NCBI GenBank assembly: GCA_907163375.1
Contig: CAJQUW010009024.1
Span: 191,001 to 255,000 of the forward strand
DNA from: Prostheceraeus crozeri
Lineage: Eukaryota; Platyhelminthes; Polycladida; Euryleptidae
Direction: 5' to 3'
Length of the DNA stretch: 64,000 nucleotides
The position numbers were made by a program, and so were the translations under genes. This document shows positions 42,982-54,350 of the stretch, in pieces. Every line of letters begins with the position of its first letter. The stretch's first letter is position 1. The notes under the pieces are model-generated. The model was not told the DNA's origin. It ran no database searches and saw only the letters and a program-made list of their open reading frames with translations.

Positions 42982-44190
42982 AGTAGTAATCCCATTCCAA
43001 ATTCAAGTGCGGTGCGGTGCGGTGCAGTGATGAGTCATCATGCTGACTCAGCCCCCCTCTGGAAGGAAGTCGCCAAGGATGTGTTGGGAGGAATGGGTCC
43101 GTGAGGAGGAAACGGGTCCCTCCCCCTCTGGAAGGAAGGAAGGAAGGAGGAGTGATGAGGCAAGGGGTAGGAATGTGGGAAGGATAGAGTGTGGAAAGGG
43201 TGGATGTTGGTGGTTTTGGGATGAGAAAAGTCGTTTTTAGGGCAGAAGGAGGTCTCGGATGAGAAAACGGAGTGCAAATTCGGACTCTACGTGAAATTTT
43301 GGGTTAGGAAGGATGTTTCCAGCGACATTGGAGAGAAAAAGTTCTGACCCCCCCCCCTCTTCTGCCAAACTTCCAACTTTGGTTGTAGACATCGTAGAAA
43401 GTCGTGCCATAGCTCATTTGAAAGCTAAGAGTGAGAAAAAGGCAGTGAAAAGCTCAGTTTGGGCTCATTTTCTTGGGTTTAGGGAGGAAAATGGCAGGAA
43501 ACCGTCAGAGTTGGAAAAGGCAGGTGTTGGAGGTTTTGGGATGAGAAAAGTCGTTTTTCGGGCAGAAGGAGTGCTCGGATGGGAAAATGGAGTGCAAATT
43601 CGGACGTTTTGGCCAAAGTTGGGTCTAGGAACTTCTTCCCAACTCAATCGGAGAGAAAAAGTTCTGACCTCCCCCCCCTCGGCACCGATCTTCCAACTTT
43701 GCTTCTAGTGGACGGATTTTGTCGTTCAGTGAAAGAAACGGCTTGTTCATATCTGTCTTCTTTAGATAGAGATGTTTATTGAAAATTTGGTTGAATTGGT
43801 GAAAAAAAAACAGAGTTAGAATTTGGGACGCTTTGGCTTTGTGTTCAAACAAAACGAAGATCGGATACGGATTTGATTTCAGAGTTGAATCAGCGTTCTG
43901 CTTCTCTGCTTGAAAGGGTGGAATTTGAACGCAAAGGGAGAGAAAAAATAATTCCCCCCCCCCCCCCCCCCCCCCCTCCCCCCCTTCTGGGCTTCTAGTG
44001 GACGGATTTTGTCGTGCCATAGCTCGTTTGAAAGCTAAGAGTGAGACAAATTCACTGAAACAAACGACTTGTTCATATCTGTCTTCGTTTACATGTGAGA
44101 CGCCATTTAAGATTTTGGGAGATTGGTGAAAAACGAGTTAGAATTTTTGCGATGGCTGCCTACTGTAGAGCCAAAACGAAGCATCGGATG
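42982..44190 (+). repeat. Element B left TIR
   Basis: Matches the reverse complement of the right TIR. The outer part has GGTGC units, two AP-1 sites (43031-43037, 43044-43050) and GGAA microsatellites; the inner part consists of sub-repeats with AGCTTTCAAACGAGCTAT-like phrases and C-runs. Frames in it (for example 43313-43708) are not genes. Confidence 0.9.
43954..43984. repeat. Long poly-C tract in the left TIR
   Basis: 23 C, one T, then 7 C. It corresponds to a shorter G-run in the right TIR, so run length varies between otherwise near-identical arms. Confidence 0.95.
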
Positions 44191-44310
44191 AGAAAACGGA
44201 GACCAGATTTGGATTCAGCGTCAAATTCTACATGGAAATGGTATATTTCCAGCTCAATCGGAGCACTAGAACCGGTGATAGACGGGTTTTTAGTGTTTGG
44301 ATGATAGGTA

Positions 44311-44345
44311 TTACGTCATCAGCTGATCCGCACACACTATATAAG
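44311..44345 (+). promoter_or_regulatory. CRE-like plus TATA promoter
   Basis: TTACGTCATC (44311-44320) followed by TATATAAG (44338-44345). It lies about 500 bp before UUCG element 1. I see no coding gene directly downstream, so a non-coding transcript is possible. Confidence 0.45.
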
Positions 44346-44842
44346 TGGAAACTCGGCTTGTGGAAATCAGTTCTCCTCCCGACTGGGTTGGGGTATGTGA
44401 ACTCTGGAGCTCCGATGATAGCTTCGGACATTCCAAATCCCGGGTTTCTGTAAGAAACCGACTTAGAAAATTTCATTGATGATATCAGCTAAGGCGTCAG
44501 ACTTAGAGGTTCGCCAGGAGATGGCCTTCGTCTCCAGGCCATAAAAGACTCCAAACCTTTAATGCTTGTAACTTTGCTTCTACAAGTCCGTTTGACTTGA
44601 TTCAAAAAAGGTTCGGTCGCTATTGACCTGCCCTAAGTGAAAAAAATTCACTTATAAAATTTCATAAGTAGTGCTAAAAAGTTGAAAAATTTAAATTTAC
44701 TAGTTTTGGAGGTTTTCTGGGGTTTTCGACCCTGCTGAAGTCAACTAGATGATTTTTAATGATGTCTGAGCCACATAAGGACTAAGCGGCTTTTCACTGA
44801 AAGCGAGCAAGACACGGAGAGTTTTACTGTAATATTCCACTG
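44346..44842. other. Non-coding stretch of element B
   Basis: No open frame with a recognisable motif. It contains a perfect small inverted pair (GGTTCGCCAGGAGATGGCC / TTCGTCTCCAGGCC region, about 44509-44538) and nothing else that I can support. Confidence 0.4.
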
Positions 44843-44985
44843 ACAGGGTGTTCCTTCGGGACGGCGGACGATGCCGTAGTGATAAGTGTGGCAACGGAGT
44901 GTGTCGTAGTTTAGACCGTAATCGTTTGGACAACTCATGTCTCATGTTGGGCATTTGACACAGTTCTCAACGTAGCACTTTGAAC
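44843..44985 (+). ncRNA. UUCG-hairpin element, copy 1 (candidate structured RNA)
   Basis: About 143 bp similar to 47027-47165. Both copies contain GTTCCTTCGGGACGGCGG, which folds as a stem closed by the very stable C(UUCG)G tetraloop. A second conserved stem, CGGC...GCCG, follows with a variable loop. Further shared words are TTAGACCG, CTCATGT.GGGC and CTCAACGT, in the same order. Conservation of stems with variable loops suggests RNA function, but no transcription is proven. Confidence 0.5.
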
Positions 44986-45404
44986 GCCAATCGGTTGAGT
45001 CTTAGCTATCTTGTCATGGGTGGCCTCTAAACATCTCCATTGCAAAACGCTGGTGAATCAAGCTCTCTACGGCTTGCTATCAAGCTGCTCGAAGTCTGTC
45101 AACCTCTTACCAACTCCACCGGTTTTCATGTCTGGCGATCAAGTCATGGACGGTGCACGATTTTCGGTGTGATACTTCCTGTGGGTGATTTCGAGACAGC
45201 GGTGAAGTCCGTAGCTGCACGGGACGTGGGCAATGGTAATCCTTGTGAAACCTCTCTGCGTCATGTTTGCAATGTTTCGTCTCCGTGATAGAGACAAGCA
45301 GAACTGATGAATGGAATGAAGGGAGGACATTCATGCGCCACACGCAACACGTCACAGACTTCTCTCTTCGCTAGTGAACAAGCTCTTGTCAGTGTCGTAC
45401 AAAG

Positions 45405-46080
45405 GTTTTACTGTAACACAGGTTGATGTATAGTTAGAAAGTTTGATCATCAACGTTTTATTCGTAAGTCTAGTCAGAAACTTCATCATGTTGTACAAAG
45501 GTTTTACTGCAGCACAGGTTGATGTATAGTTAGAAAATTTGGTCATTGAAGTTATATTCGTAAGTCTAGTCAGAAAGTGTATCATGGTTTGCAAAGTTAG
45601 TGTAGTCAAGTAGTTTTACTGTGACACACGTTTGTGAAAATAAAGTTTGATAATTGACGTTTTTTATTTGTAAGTCTAGTCAGAAACTGTAACATGGTTT
45701 GTAAAACCAAAGTTAGTGTAGTCAAGTAGTTTTACTGTGACACACGTTTGTAAAAGTAAAGTTTGATCATTGACGTTGTATTCGTAAGTCTAGTCAGAAA
45801 CTTTATCATGGTTTGTAAAAGTTTTTATTGCAACACAGGTTGATGTATAGTTAGAAAAGTTTGATCATGATGTTTTATGAAACACACATGTCATGAAATG
45901 CAAGTGTTAGTGTAGTCAAAGAATTTTACTACGACACACGTTTGTGAAAATAATGTTTGATCATTGACGCTGTATGACTGACCGAACTCATCACAGCACT
46001 AGAAAGTTTTAGAAGGTTTTACTGCACAGTGTAGATTGTCTTGTAACTTACTTTCACAGTGTTAGAAAGTTTTATTGGAG
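45405..46080 (+). repeat. Tandem repeat array, about 100-bp units
   Basis: Roughly six degenerate units containing GTTTTACTG..ACAC, GTTGATGTATAGTTAGAAA, TTGATCAT..ACGTT and CGTAAGTCTAGTCAGAAAC. No coding signal. It fills the space between the left TIR side and the first minus-strand gene. Confidence 0.8.
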
Positions 46081-46256
46081 ACAGTTGCGAAATGTTTCCC
46101 TAGTAGAAAATTCAAACTCCATGACTGTTAGATTCGCTTCATCAGGTTTACTAAAAGCAGTTTTCTATTGCAATGAGAGTTTAGAATGTTATATGAAAAC
46201 AGTGTTCACCACAGCGCTAGAAAGTTTAGCACAACACAAGTGTCATGAAAAATACT

Positions 46257-46709
46257 TTATTTGGTCTTTGATTCAACATCATTGAAACCCACTTTACTAA
46301 TAGCAATGACAATATGCTTTATTTTATTCAGAAGCAAATGATCGCCGTAACCATGAAAGTTGTCCATACGAGCAATAATCTTCCGCAGATGTCGTGTATA
46401 AAACTCAGAAGCATCAGTAACATATTCTTGTCCATAGGAACGAAACTGAAAATCAACACTTTCCGCTACTTCACCTTCTGGAAAATGAATGTAATTGAAA
46501 TGTGCAATTAAATGAGCCTTGATGAGACTGTCTTTGAAATAAGATATCAATTCCGTAAATATTTTTCGTGTGTAGTCTAAACATGCCTCCAATTCTGTCT
46601 CCTCCCTTTGAAACTCAAGGATGTAATCTTGTATTAAGCCTCCGAAGCACTCTTGATGAAAACGAATCGTGCAATCATCATGTTTCAATGTATTGACTTC
46701 AGGTGCCAT
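46257..46709 (-). CDS. Free-standing PolB-N-domain-like protein, copy 1
   Basis: 150 residues from the ATG at 46709, open frame. Pattern: IQDYILEF, then LIKAHLIAHFNYIHF, then a beta segment and FYTRHLRKIIARMDNF, ending GDHLLLNKIKHIVIAI. The same succession occurs in the N-terminal half of both PolB proteins (A: RLVAQIRYV, then SHIEAFANKGSNWVIDEILN; B: DRFLLKGMFYLTARFNKV, then NRFNERDSGLVFDGIEKV). Its role is unknown; it might bind PolB partners or compete with the PolB domain. Confidence 0.65.
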   Translation of the reverse strand: MAPEVNTLKHDDCTIRFHQECFGGLIQDYILEFQREETELEACLDYTRKIFTELISYFKDSLIKAHLIAHFNYIHFPEGEVAESVDFQFRSYGQEYVTDASEFYTRHLRKIIARMDNFHGYGDHLLLNKIKHIVIAISKVGFNDVESKTK

Positions 46710-46803
46710 GGTTGAGTCTATTGCTAAACAACATTTTTGCCTAACACGATTTCAATAACGCTTTACAAATGTGCGTGCGCACATCGGGAACTCTAGCTCG
46801 TCT

Positions 46804-46857
46804 GTGATTGGACGAGAGGTCTGATCCATTCACCGCTTAGGAAAATCTTATAAAAGG
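46804..46857 (+). promoter_or_regulatory. CCAAT / TATA promoter of the 47353 gene
   Basis: Inverted CCAAT (ATTGG at 46807-46811) and TATAAAAGG (46849-46857). Transcription from here would run through UUCG element 2 before the ATG at 47353. Confidence 0.6.
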
Positions 46858-47026
46858 CAGTGCATCAGCTCTGCTCTTCACATTTATCTTTCACATGGTG
46901 AGCGTCGGTCAGCTCCTGCTATCAGGTTGTTTTGACTTGCTATCAAGTTGAATAGTCTCTTGCTATCACATCTTCTGCTCATAAAACATATCATCGCTGT
47001 AATACCTCCTTTGCTCGAGCGTTCCT

Positions 47027-47165
47027 TCGGGACGGCGGGTACTGCCGTAGAGGGATTGCGTTGCACGGGTTGTTCGTCGTTTGTTAGACCGAAACCTCTG
47101 AGCCGTTGCTCATGTCGGGCGTTCGACTTCATACTCAACGTGACGCTTTCTCTCGCCAGGTCAGA
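47027..47165 (+). ncRNA. UUCG-hairpin element, copy 2 (in a probable 5' leader)
   Basis: Partner of 44843-44985. It keeps the C(UUCG)G tetraloop stem and the CGGC...GCCG stem. A GTTCGACTTC near 47128 resembles a polymerase III B box, but copy 1 lacks it. It lies about 170 bp downstream of a TATA box and upstream of the first coding exon, so it is probably part of an mRNA leader. Confidence 0.5.
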
Positions 47166-47352
47166 GTACTTTAGCCATTCGACAAAGGTTAGTCTTTATG
47201 ATATGGAGTAGAGTAAAATGTAATTCATTAGATGTCACTTCAATGATTGTTCCCAAACGTTGACTAGGCAAATGAAACGATTCTCATCTTTCCTTTTCAG
47301 TGATTGAAGTCTTACTTATCTACCATTGATCATCTACAATCGACTATCTACC

Positions 47353-48083
47353 ATGGAGTTTGCAAAAATTGAGAACTACCGCATTGCTGTCGAGATGGAA
47401 AAGGCCACCATCGAGCAATGTAAGTATTTGTAACAAGGTTTACTCTATTACTAACATCATTAGGGTAGACATCCTCATTAAAATTAAGAGCCCTTCCCTT
47501 ATGTTGTTCATGTCTAAACCGAATCCAAATTTTACCTCTGCTCATCTTTGCTGTCATTCTTTTTCAGTGCATGAATGTATTCGTAATAAGGAACCCGTCC
47601 CCCAAGTAGCAATCGGGCAAGCTTACGAGCGGCTCGGAAAGTGTAAGTATCCTTACCTATGAGAGTTGGAATGTCATGTTTTAGCACTTCTGTATCCGTA
47701 TAGCTTACTCTCCATCATTATTATCTCCGCAACCTCTAATCTAATCTCTCTTTCCTCTCTACAGATTTGGCGAAGAAGAAGAAGTGGGAGGAAGCCGCGA
47801 GGCGGAAATACCGCGAGGAATTTTCGGCCCTACCTTCCCGCTCATCTACCTCCGCCCAAGGTGCGACCCCTTTCTCGGGCATCGTTATCACCCCACCTCC
47901 ACCGCCACCAGCTCCGGTACCTGTGTCCGTCCCTGCGCCCGTCCCAGCTCCGGTACCTGCTCCTCGCCATCACGTCCCTCCGACACCAAAGCCCAGGACC
48001 CTTCCACCCTCGTCTCGTGTCCCACTCCTGCCTCCTCCGCGTTCATCCTTGCTGCCGGAATTACAGTCTTTAGATGATAAGTA
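47353..48083 (+). CDS. Spliced proline-rich gene of element B
   Basis: The first exons are clear: about 47353-47419 (MEFAKIENYRIAVEME), 47568-47642 and one from 47765, joined by GT-AG introns in phase 1. The third encodes a lysine-rich helix (LAKKKKWEEAARRKYREE) and then PAPVPAPVPAP repeats. A further exon-like block near 48170-48360 repeats the same start (DLAVYLL), is proline-rich and then coiled coil (RLLEEQEMELEIVREERE). The layout parallels the spliced gene of element A. The end of the gene is unresolved and may be broken. Confidence 0.5.
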
Positions 48084-48339
48084 ATCGTGATTGGGAAATA
48101 GGGGGTTGAGACTTCAAACTTGAAATGTTGATCATGTTACTAATCTCTATTCTCTTTTTCTCAACAGATTTGGCGGTCTACCTCCTGGACGGTGACGTTC
48201 TCTTCCGTCCCATCGTTATCCCACCATCGCCACCACCACCTGCAGCGGCCGACCTCCCTCTCCTCTCCGTCAAGTCGGTGAAGAGATTGTTGGAGGAGCA
48301 GGAAATGGAGTTGGAGATCGTCCGAGAGGAGAGGGAGAT

Positions 48340-51300
48340 TGCAACCTACGGCTCAACAGCTCAGCTGTACGGACTGCGGACAGGTCTTCGCGAGGCCATT
48401 CTGCCTTCGGCGACACCAGCATTCTCGCTGCCCAAAAGCGAAGGGAGAACTGGACACGCCGACCGATCCCTGAACGTCCCAAGTGTGAAGGTTGTGGACG
48501 CACGTTCTACAACAACACCAACTTGCGAGTCCACATCGAAGGCGGTTCCTGTGGCAGTGTGAGGCAACCACCAACGTCATCAGGTAGGAAGCATCCTTCA
48601 TCGCACGTCGGCTTTTCCTGTTCTTCGTGTCAGAAGACCTTTCCTACAGAGTTTGTTCTTTCTTCGCACACACTCTGTCACACACATTCCACTGAGCTTT
48701 ACACTGACAACAACGTCACTCTAAGGCTGAGCAAGTTTTCCCTTGAGAGGCTCGTTCGCGATTATGAGTTAGAAAGCTCTGAAGCTGTGCAGGACATTCA
48801 TCCTTTCTTGATGAATCATATAGGCTTAATTCATCAAATGTTGGCGAGTTTAGATAGATTTTTACTTAAGGGCATGTTCTATCTCACTGCTCGTTTCAAT
48901 AAGGTAGACAGTAGCACGGGAGAAGTAGAGTCCACTGTGACCATCATGATAGCCTCCTGTGCTGCTGATCTCATAGGTGATGTAAACGAGTGGATAGAGA
49001 GACATGCGACCTATCTCGTCGGCAATTTAAATAGATTTAATGAAAGAGACAGCGGTCTGGTCTTTGATGGGATAGAGAAGGTAGACATCAAAATAAATCT
49101 TTTAGAAAATTTACAAGGGAGTGGTTGTTTCACCCTCCCCAAAGCACTGGCTGACAAAAAGGCTGTCATCAATGTAGAATGTCAGTCCCAGTGTTTCAAG
49201 TATGCCGTCCTCTCCATTCTTCACTATAATGACATAGGTATAAATCGTGAACGAATCACCAAGTATCGTGAATGGGAGGATGAGCTTAGGTTTGACGGGT
49301 TAGATGTCAACACATTAGACTTTAAAGGCATCGCCCAATTTGAAAAATTGAATAATATTAAGATTGTCGTCCATCTCTGGGAAAAAGGTCTGAAGGGCGT
49401 TAGGTATAATAATCGCCAAAGTAACTTCGACCGGGTTGTCAATCTCCTCCTAGTCTATAGCGACAACCACCCAGAATGGCATTATTGTGGCATTCCTAAA
49501 ATTTCTAGATTGTATCGCCACCAACAAAGTTATGATGACAAACATTATTACTGTGATCGCTGCACACGGCGTTTCACATCAAAACCATATTTTGAAGAGC
49601 ATTACGAGTGGTGCTCTCGGGGTAAACTTCAAATGGAAGTCATGCCCAAAGATAAATTTTATAGGTATGAAGAAAACGGCAATGAGCTCAGTCCCATATG
49701 TACCATCTATGCGGACATTGAATGTTATATTGAACAAGAAGATCTAAGTCATGAGCCAGCAGCCATTGCCTGCTATGAGGTCTGGCATCCATATTATAGG
49801 AACCAAAATAAGATGCATGTGTGGCAAGGCGAGGAGTGCGTTGAAAACTTCCTCAACTTTTTAGATAGGAAAGCCCGTTTTCATCAACGCTATGAAACGG
49901 AGCTAACTAGGAAACCCATGTGCTTCACAGAAGCTGATAAAATCAAATTTGATAAGACCACGGAATGTCCCTGCTGCTGTTCATCCTTTGATGATCAGCA
50001 ACATAAGAAAGTGAGTGACCATTGCCATCTCAGTGGTAAATTTAGGTCTGCCTTATGCAGTAAATGCAATATGAAACTTAGGCTAAAACGGCGAACGCTC
50101 CCCGTCATCTTTCATAACTTTAAATGTTATGATGCTCACATCATCATTCGCCATGGATTCGGTAAAATGAAATCCTGGTCATCTAAAGTGATTGCACAAA
50201 GTAAGGAAAAATTTATGTGCATCACTGCTAAAGTCCAAGTCGATAAGACGAAGGAGGGGAAACCTGTGTTCTATGACATAAAGTTTCTAGACAGTTTCCA
50301 GTTTATGTCTTCTTCCTTAGCCGCGTTGGCTAATAATTTAGAAACGCTTCCCCTCACTCAACATTTAAAGAAAGACTATCCCAACATAAGTGATAGTCTG
50401 ATACGACGGAAAGGGGTGTTTCCTTATAGTTATTTTAGTTCAATGGATACATTGAAGGAGACATCCCTTCCGTCCATCGATAAATTTAAAAATGATTTGA
50501 CGGGTGAGGACTGTTCGCTGGATGATTTATAGGCATGCGGAGCAAGCATGGTTAGAATTTGGATGTCGCACGTTTGGTGACTACATCCTTGCCTACTTAA
50601 AATTAGACGTCTATCTGTTGGCTGACGTGTTTGAGACTTTTAGGAAAGTCACATTAGAACAGGACGCCTTAGACCCCGTTCATTTTGTTAGTCTGCCGGG
50701 TCTGTCCTATCAGTCAGCCTTCAAGATGACGAAAGAGAGCATTCATTTACTGCAAGATGCAGAAATGTACACGTTATTTGAACGTGGTATTAGAGGTGGC
50801 TTGACATTTGTTAACAAACATGTTGTCAACAGCACCCAAGACATAGGATCGACCACGCATTTAATGTACATAGACAAAAATAATTTGTATGGGAGTGCAC
50901 TCTCCAAGCCTTTGCCACAGTCTGACTTCCAATGGGTAGAGCCCCCATGACATTGAATGCTTCTCCAATCCAGCACACATCATGGCACTGGGAGATGAGG
51001 CCGACATAGGTTATTTATTTGAAGTCGACCTCATCTATCCAGACTGCATTAAGAATAGGACCGCTGATTTTCCTCTCGCACCCGAATCTGGCATAGTCAG
51101 TCCAGATATGTTCTCTCCCTTTATGGAAGAACACAATAAGCAGTATAAGGCGGAAAATAACTTAAACTATAAACCCACTAGGAAGTTGTTGCTCAACCAA
51201 TTGAACAAGCAGCATTACATCGTGCACTATTCCATCCTCAAATTCTATCTAGGTATGGGGATTCAACTTGATAAAGTCCATCGCGCTATCCAGTTTATGC

Positions 51301-52217
51301 AGAAGCCCTTTCTAAAACCGTATATAGAATTTAATAGCAAGAAACGGGCTGAATCCAAGAATCCTTTCGAAAAGGACTTCTTTAAATTTAAGAATAATGC
51401 CCTCTTTGGTAAAACCATGGAGGATGTAAGAAAGCGCATAGACTATCGCATCGGTACTGATCCGGAAACGAGTATCAAGTTAAGTCGCTCGCCGTTGTTT
51501 TGCCACCATGATGTCATTTCCGAAGACATCACTGGTTTTAAAATGTTAAAATCTAAAGTAGAACTTTGTAAGCCCATTTATGTCGGTCAAGCTGTCTTGG
51601 ATCACTCCAAGTTACAAATGTACAAGTTATTTTACCACACTTTTAAGACATGTCCACTTCTCCAACGTGTGGAATTAGTAGGAGGTGATACGGACAGCTT
51701 CTTCCTAGCTTTGACAACCACTAGCCAAGTCAGGCAGGAAGACATTTTAAAATATTTAGCACCCACGTTTGATAGTTCCAACTATCCCACTGACCATCCG
51801 CTTTACTCTACCTCAAATAAAGCGAAGGTTGGCTGCTTCAAGGATGAGTGTGCCGGCAAACAGATAGAGGAGATGATCTTGCTTCGCCCCAAGATGTACT
51901 CCATGAAGCTAAAATCCTCAGAGCTTTCTATAAAACCGGCGAAAGGCATCTCGAAGTCAATCGTTAGAAAAATGACACATAGGGACTATCAAGATGCCTT
52001 AGATTCACTTAAAATCAAAAAAGTAGAAATGACCATTTTAACATCTCAGTCGCATCAAGTCAGAACAACGACGTTTAGGAAACGAGGTCTCTCAGCTTGG
52101 GAAGACAAGCGATGCTGGATGAGTCCTAACCACTCATTACCGTATGGCCATCCAGACACACATCTACCTCCACCCAAGAGACAGAAACTTTCTCCTCCTC
52201 CGTCCGGCGATGTCTGA
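48340..52217 (+). pseudogene. polB: Protein-primed family B DNA polymerase of element B, broken
   Basis: Same domain order as in A: C2H2-like fingers (CEGCGRTFYNN, SCSSCQKTF), the N-terminal domain shared with the small genes, CQSQCFKYAVLS with WHYCGI, an endonuclease VII-like SDHCHLSGKFRSALCSKCN, exonuclease motifs (IYADIECY, FHNFKCYDAH, YLKLDVYLLAD) and polymerase motifs (DKNNLYG, KNNALFGKTM, GGDTDSFF). The gene has about three breaks. It is well diverged from the polymerase of A, so B belongs to a separate lineage. Confidence 0.9.
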
Positions 52218-52369
52218 TGATGAATGCTTCCTCTCTGTTGTGGTTGATGTTTTGCTTTTTACTCCATGGCGTTTTCTATGGGGCGTTGTGAGTGAGTGCC
52301 TCGTAACATGCGTCCAACTCCTGATCACTTCATATCATGACTTACATATCAACTGGTTTTCCTGACGTT

Positions 52370-52475
52370 GTTTTCTCCCTGCACATGAGTGACTTTGTTT
52401 TCTCCCTGTACATGAGTGACTTTGTTTCCTCCCTGCATATCAGTGACTTTGTTTTCTCCGGTGATGTGAGATATA
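52370..52475 (+). repeat. Minisatellite, about 30-bp units
   Basis: Four units with GAGTGACTTTGTTTTCTCCC, starting 150 bp after PolB. Not coding. Confidence 0.8.
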
Positions 52476-52599
52476 AAAACTTTGTTTTCTGCTACCATCA
52501 GTATTAACTGCATGTGGCTGTGATGAAAATCGGTTGTGATGATGAATAACATATCATGTACATACTGTGTTGTTTTCCTTTTGACATAAAGATGGGATT

Positions 52600-53455
52600 C
52601 TCACTCAATAGATAGAAGTAAAAGTTTTAATCATTTTGTAAGATGGGTAGGGTTAGAAATAAAGTTGATGATTGTAAAGTTACAAATTAAGTTATAACCA
52701 TATCACTGTTTGTAAGATAGGTGAAATGTAAATGAAGTCATAACCATGTTAGAGTTTGTAAAGTTAGAAATAAAGTTGACGTTTGTTAAGTTAGAAATAA
52801 AGTTGATGATTGTAAAGTTAGAAATAAAGTTGACGTTTGTAAAGTATAAAATAAATTATAACCATGTCGCTGTTTGTAAGATAGGTGAAATATAAATGAA
52901 GTTAGAATCACTTCACTGTTTGCAAAGTTACAAATGAAGTTGACGTTTGTAAAGTTAGAAATAAAGTTGACGTTTGTAAAGTTAGAAATAAAGTTGATGA
53001 TTGTAAAGTTTGAATTAATGTTAAAATCGTTTCACTTTTTGTACAGTTTGTAAGATAGGTGAAATATAAAATGAAGTCATAACCATGTTAGAGTTTGCAA
53101 AGTTAGAAATAAAGTTGACGTTTGTAAAGTTAGAAATAAAGTTGACGTTTGTAAAGTTAGAAATAAAGTTGATGATTGTAAAGTTTGAATTAATGTTAAA
53201 ATCATTTCACTGTTTGTACAGTTTGTAAGATAGGTGAAATATAAAATGAAGTCATAACCATGTTAGAGTTTCTAAAGTTAGAAATAAAGTTGATGATTGT
53301 AAAGTTTGAATAAATGTTAAAATCATTTCACTGTTTGTACAGTTTGTAAGATAGGTGAAATATAAAATGAAGTCATAAGTATTTCACTATTTGCAAGATA
53401 GGTAAAGAATAAAATAAAGTCAAAACCATGTTAGAGTTTGTAAGTTAACATCCTC
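52600..53455 (+). repeat. Satellite-like array around AAAGTTAGAAATAAAGTTGA
   Basis: Many units of about 27 bp arranged in higher-order blocks with GTTTGTAAGATAGGTGAAAT and ATGAAGTCATAACCATGTTAGA. Each short unit contains AATAAA. It separates the plus-strand PolB from the minus-strand regulatory genes. Confidence 0.85.
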
Positions 53456-53873
53456 ATCAACGCATGTACCATCATGGCAATTTCTTCGGCTTAGGAAACA
53501 TCAACCACTTTGCTGACTTATGTCTATACATAGCTCTGACTCATGAAGGAGTAAGGCGCCAGTCATACGAATCTAATTAGTCTTGTTCAACCTTTTCACA
53601 GACACGTGTGTGGGCGTTATTTATCAGACAAAGCGACGGCGCCTCACGTCAGACAGCGCGACCTTTTCACCGACAAGTGTGTGGACATCATTTCATGTCT
53701 ATAAATAGCGCTGACTCATCATAAAGCGAAGAACCTTGTTGATGACCTTTTCACCGACACGTGTGTGGACGATAGCTCATTGTGGTGACTCATTCAAAAC
53801 GCATCATGTGATTAACACGATTCTATTAACTGTGACTCATACAGATAACGCATTAAAGATTTAACAATGTCAG
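53456..53873. other. Intergenic segment with four AP-1 sites
   Basis: TGACTCA at 53537-53543, 53712-53718, 53786-53792 and 53833-53839, in diverged repeats around CGACACGTGTGTGGACG (E-box CACGTG included). No gene. Confidence 0.55.
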
Positions 53874-54350
53874 CTACTTTACTGAGATCACGTAACCAGT
53901 CATGATACAATGTCCGTTGTGAAACACTGCAATATGTACAGGATGCCACTTCCGAATCAGAGCAGCAGGAAAGAGTTCAGTTTCATAAAATATACAATGA
54001 TTACTGGTTTTAATGTTGGCTAGATTCACTAACATCTTCAATTGAACAGACACTACTATATTCTTCAATGTCAGGGGACTGAGACGTAGATGAGGCATGA
54101 GTGATCGCATTATCTTGACGACTTCGTAACACATGGACTGCATCACGAAATGAGAAAGGTTTCCTAGGACTTGGATTTTGCCGCAGCGAAAGATTTGAAG
54201 ATTTCGACCGTTGCTCATGCGAATGACCAACATTTGCGGACGACCGCGATGATAGACTGAATCGGGAAGATGGATATGCAACTGTTCTAAATCGATGTCT
54301 CTTCTGAGATTCATTTCGCGCATAGCGTTGATGATGCGGATGGGGATCAT
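53874..54350 (-). CDS. TBP-like protein (two lobes), B copy
   Basis: 158 residues in one open frame. Lobe 1: IRIINAMREMNLRRDIDLEQL, then RPQMLVIRMSNG and IFRCGKIQVLG. Linker, then lobe 2: LKNIVVSVQL, YETELFPAALIRKWHP, IAVFHNGHCIMTG. These line up in order and spacing with TBP (NIVSTVNLGCKLDL, FSSGKMVCTG, QNMVGSCDV, YEPELFPGLIYRM, FVSGKVVLTG). The DNA-contacting phenylalanines of TBP are not all kept. The ATG lies inside the PC4-like gene in another frame. Likely role: an element-encoded TATA or initiation factor (inference). Confidence 0.72.
   Translation of the reverse strand: MIPIRIINAMREMNLRRDIDLEQLHIHLPDSVYHRGRPQMLVIRMSNGRNLQIFRCGKIQVLGNLSHFVMQSMCYEVVKIMRSLMPHLRLSPLTLKNIVVSVQLKMLVNLANIKTSNHCIFYETELFPAALIRKWHPVHIAVFHNGHCIMTGYVISVK

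Noticed and set aside
43313-43708. 131-residue frame in the element B left TIR, mirrored at 59758-60129
   Set aside because: Made of TIR sub-repeats, overlaps frames on the other strand, and has no motif or promoter context.
47027-47165. tRNA or polymerase III gene in UUCG element 2
   Set aside because: The B-box-like GTTCGACTTC is absent from copy 1 and no cloverleaf can be drawn.
47666-48077. Serine/proline-rich frames at 47666-48073 and 47784-48077
   Set aside because: Shadow frames of the spliced proline-rich gene; the lysine-rich helix and splice sites favour the other frame.
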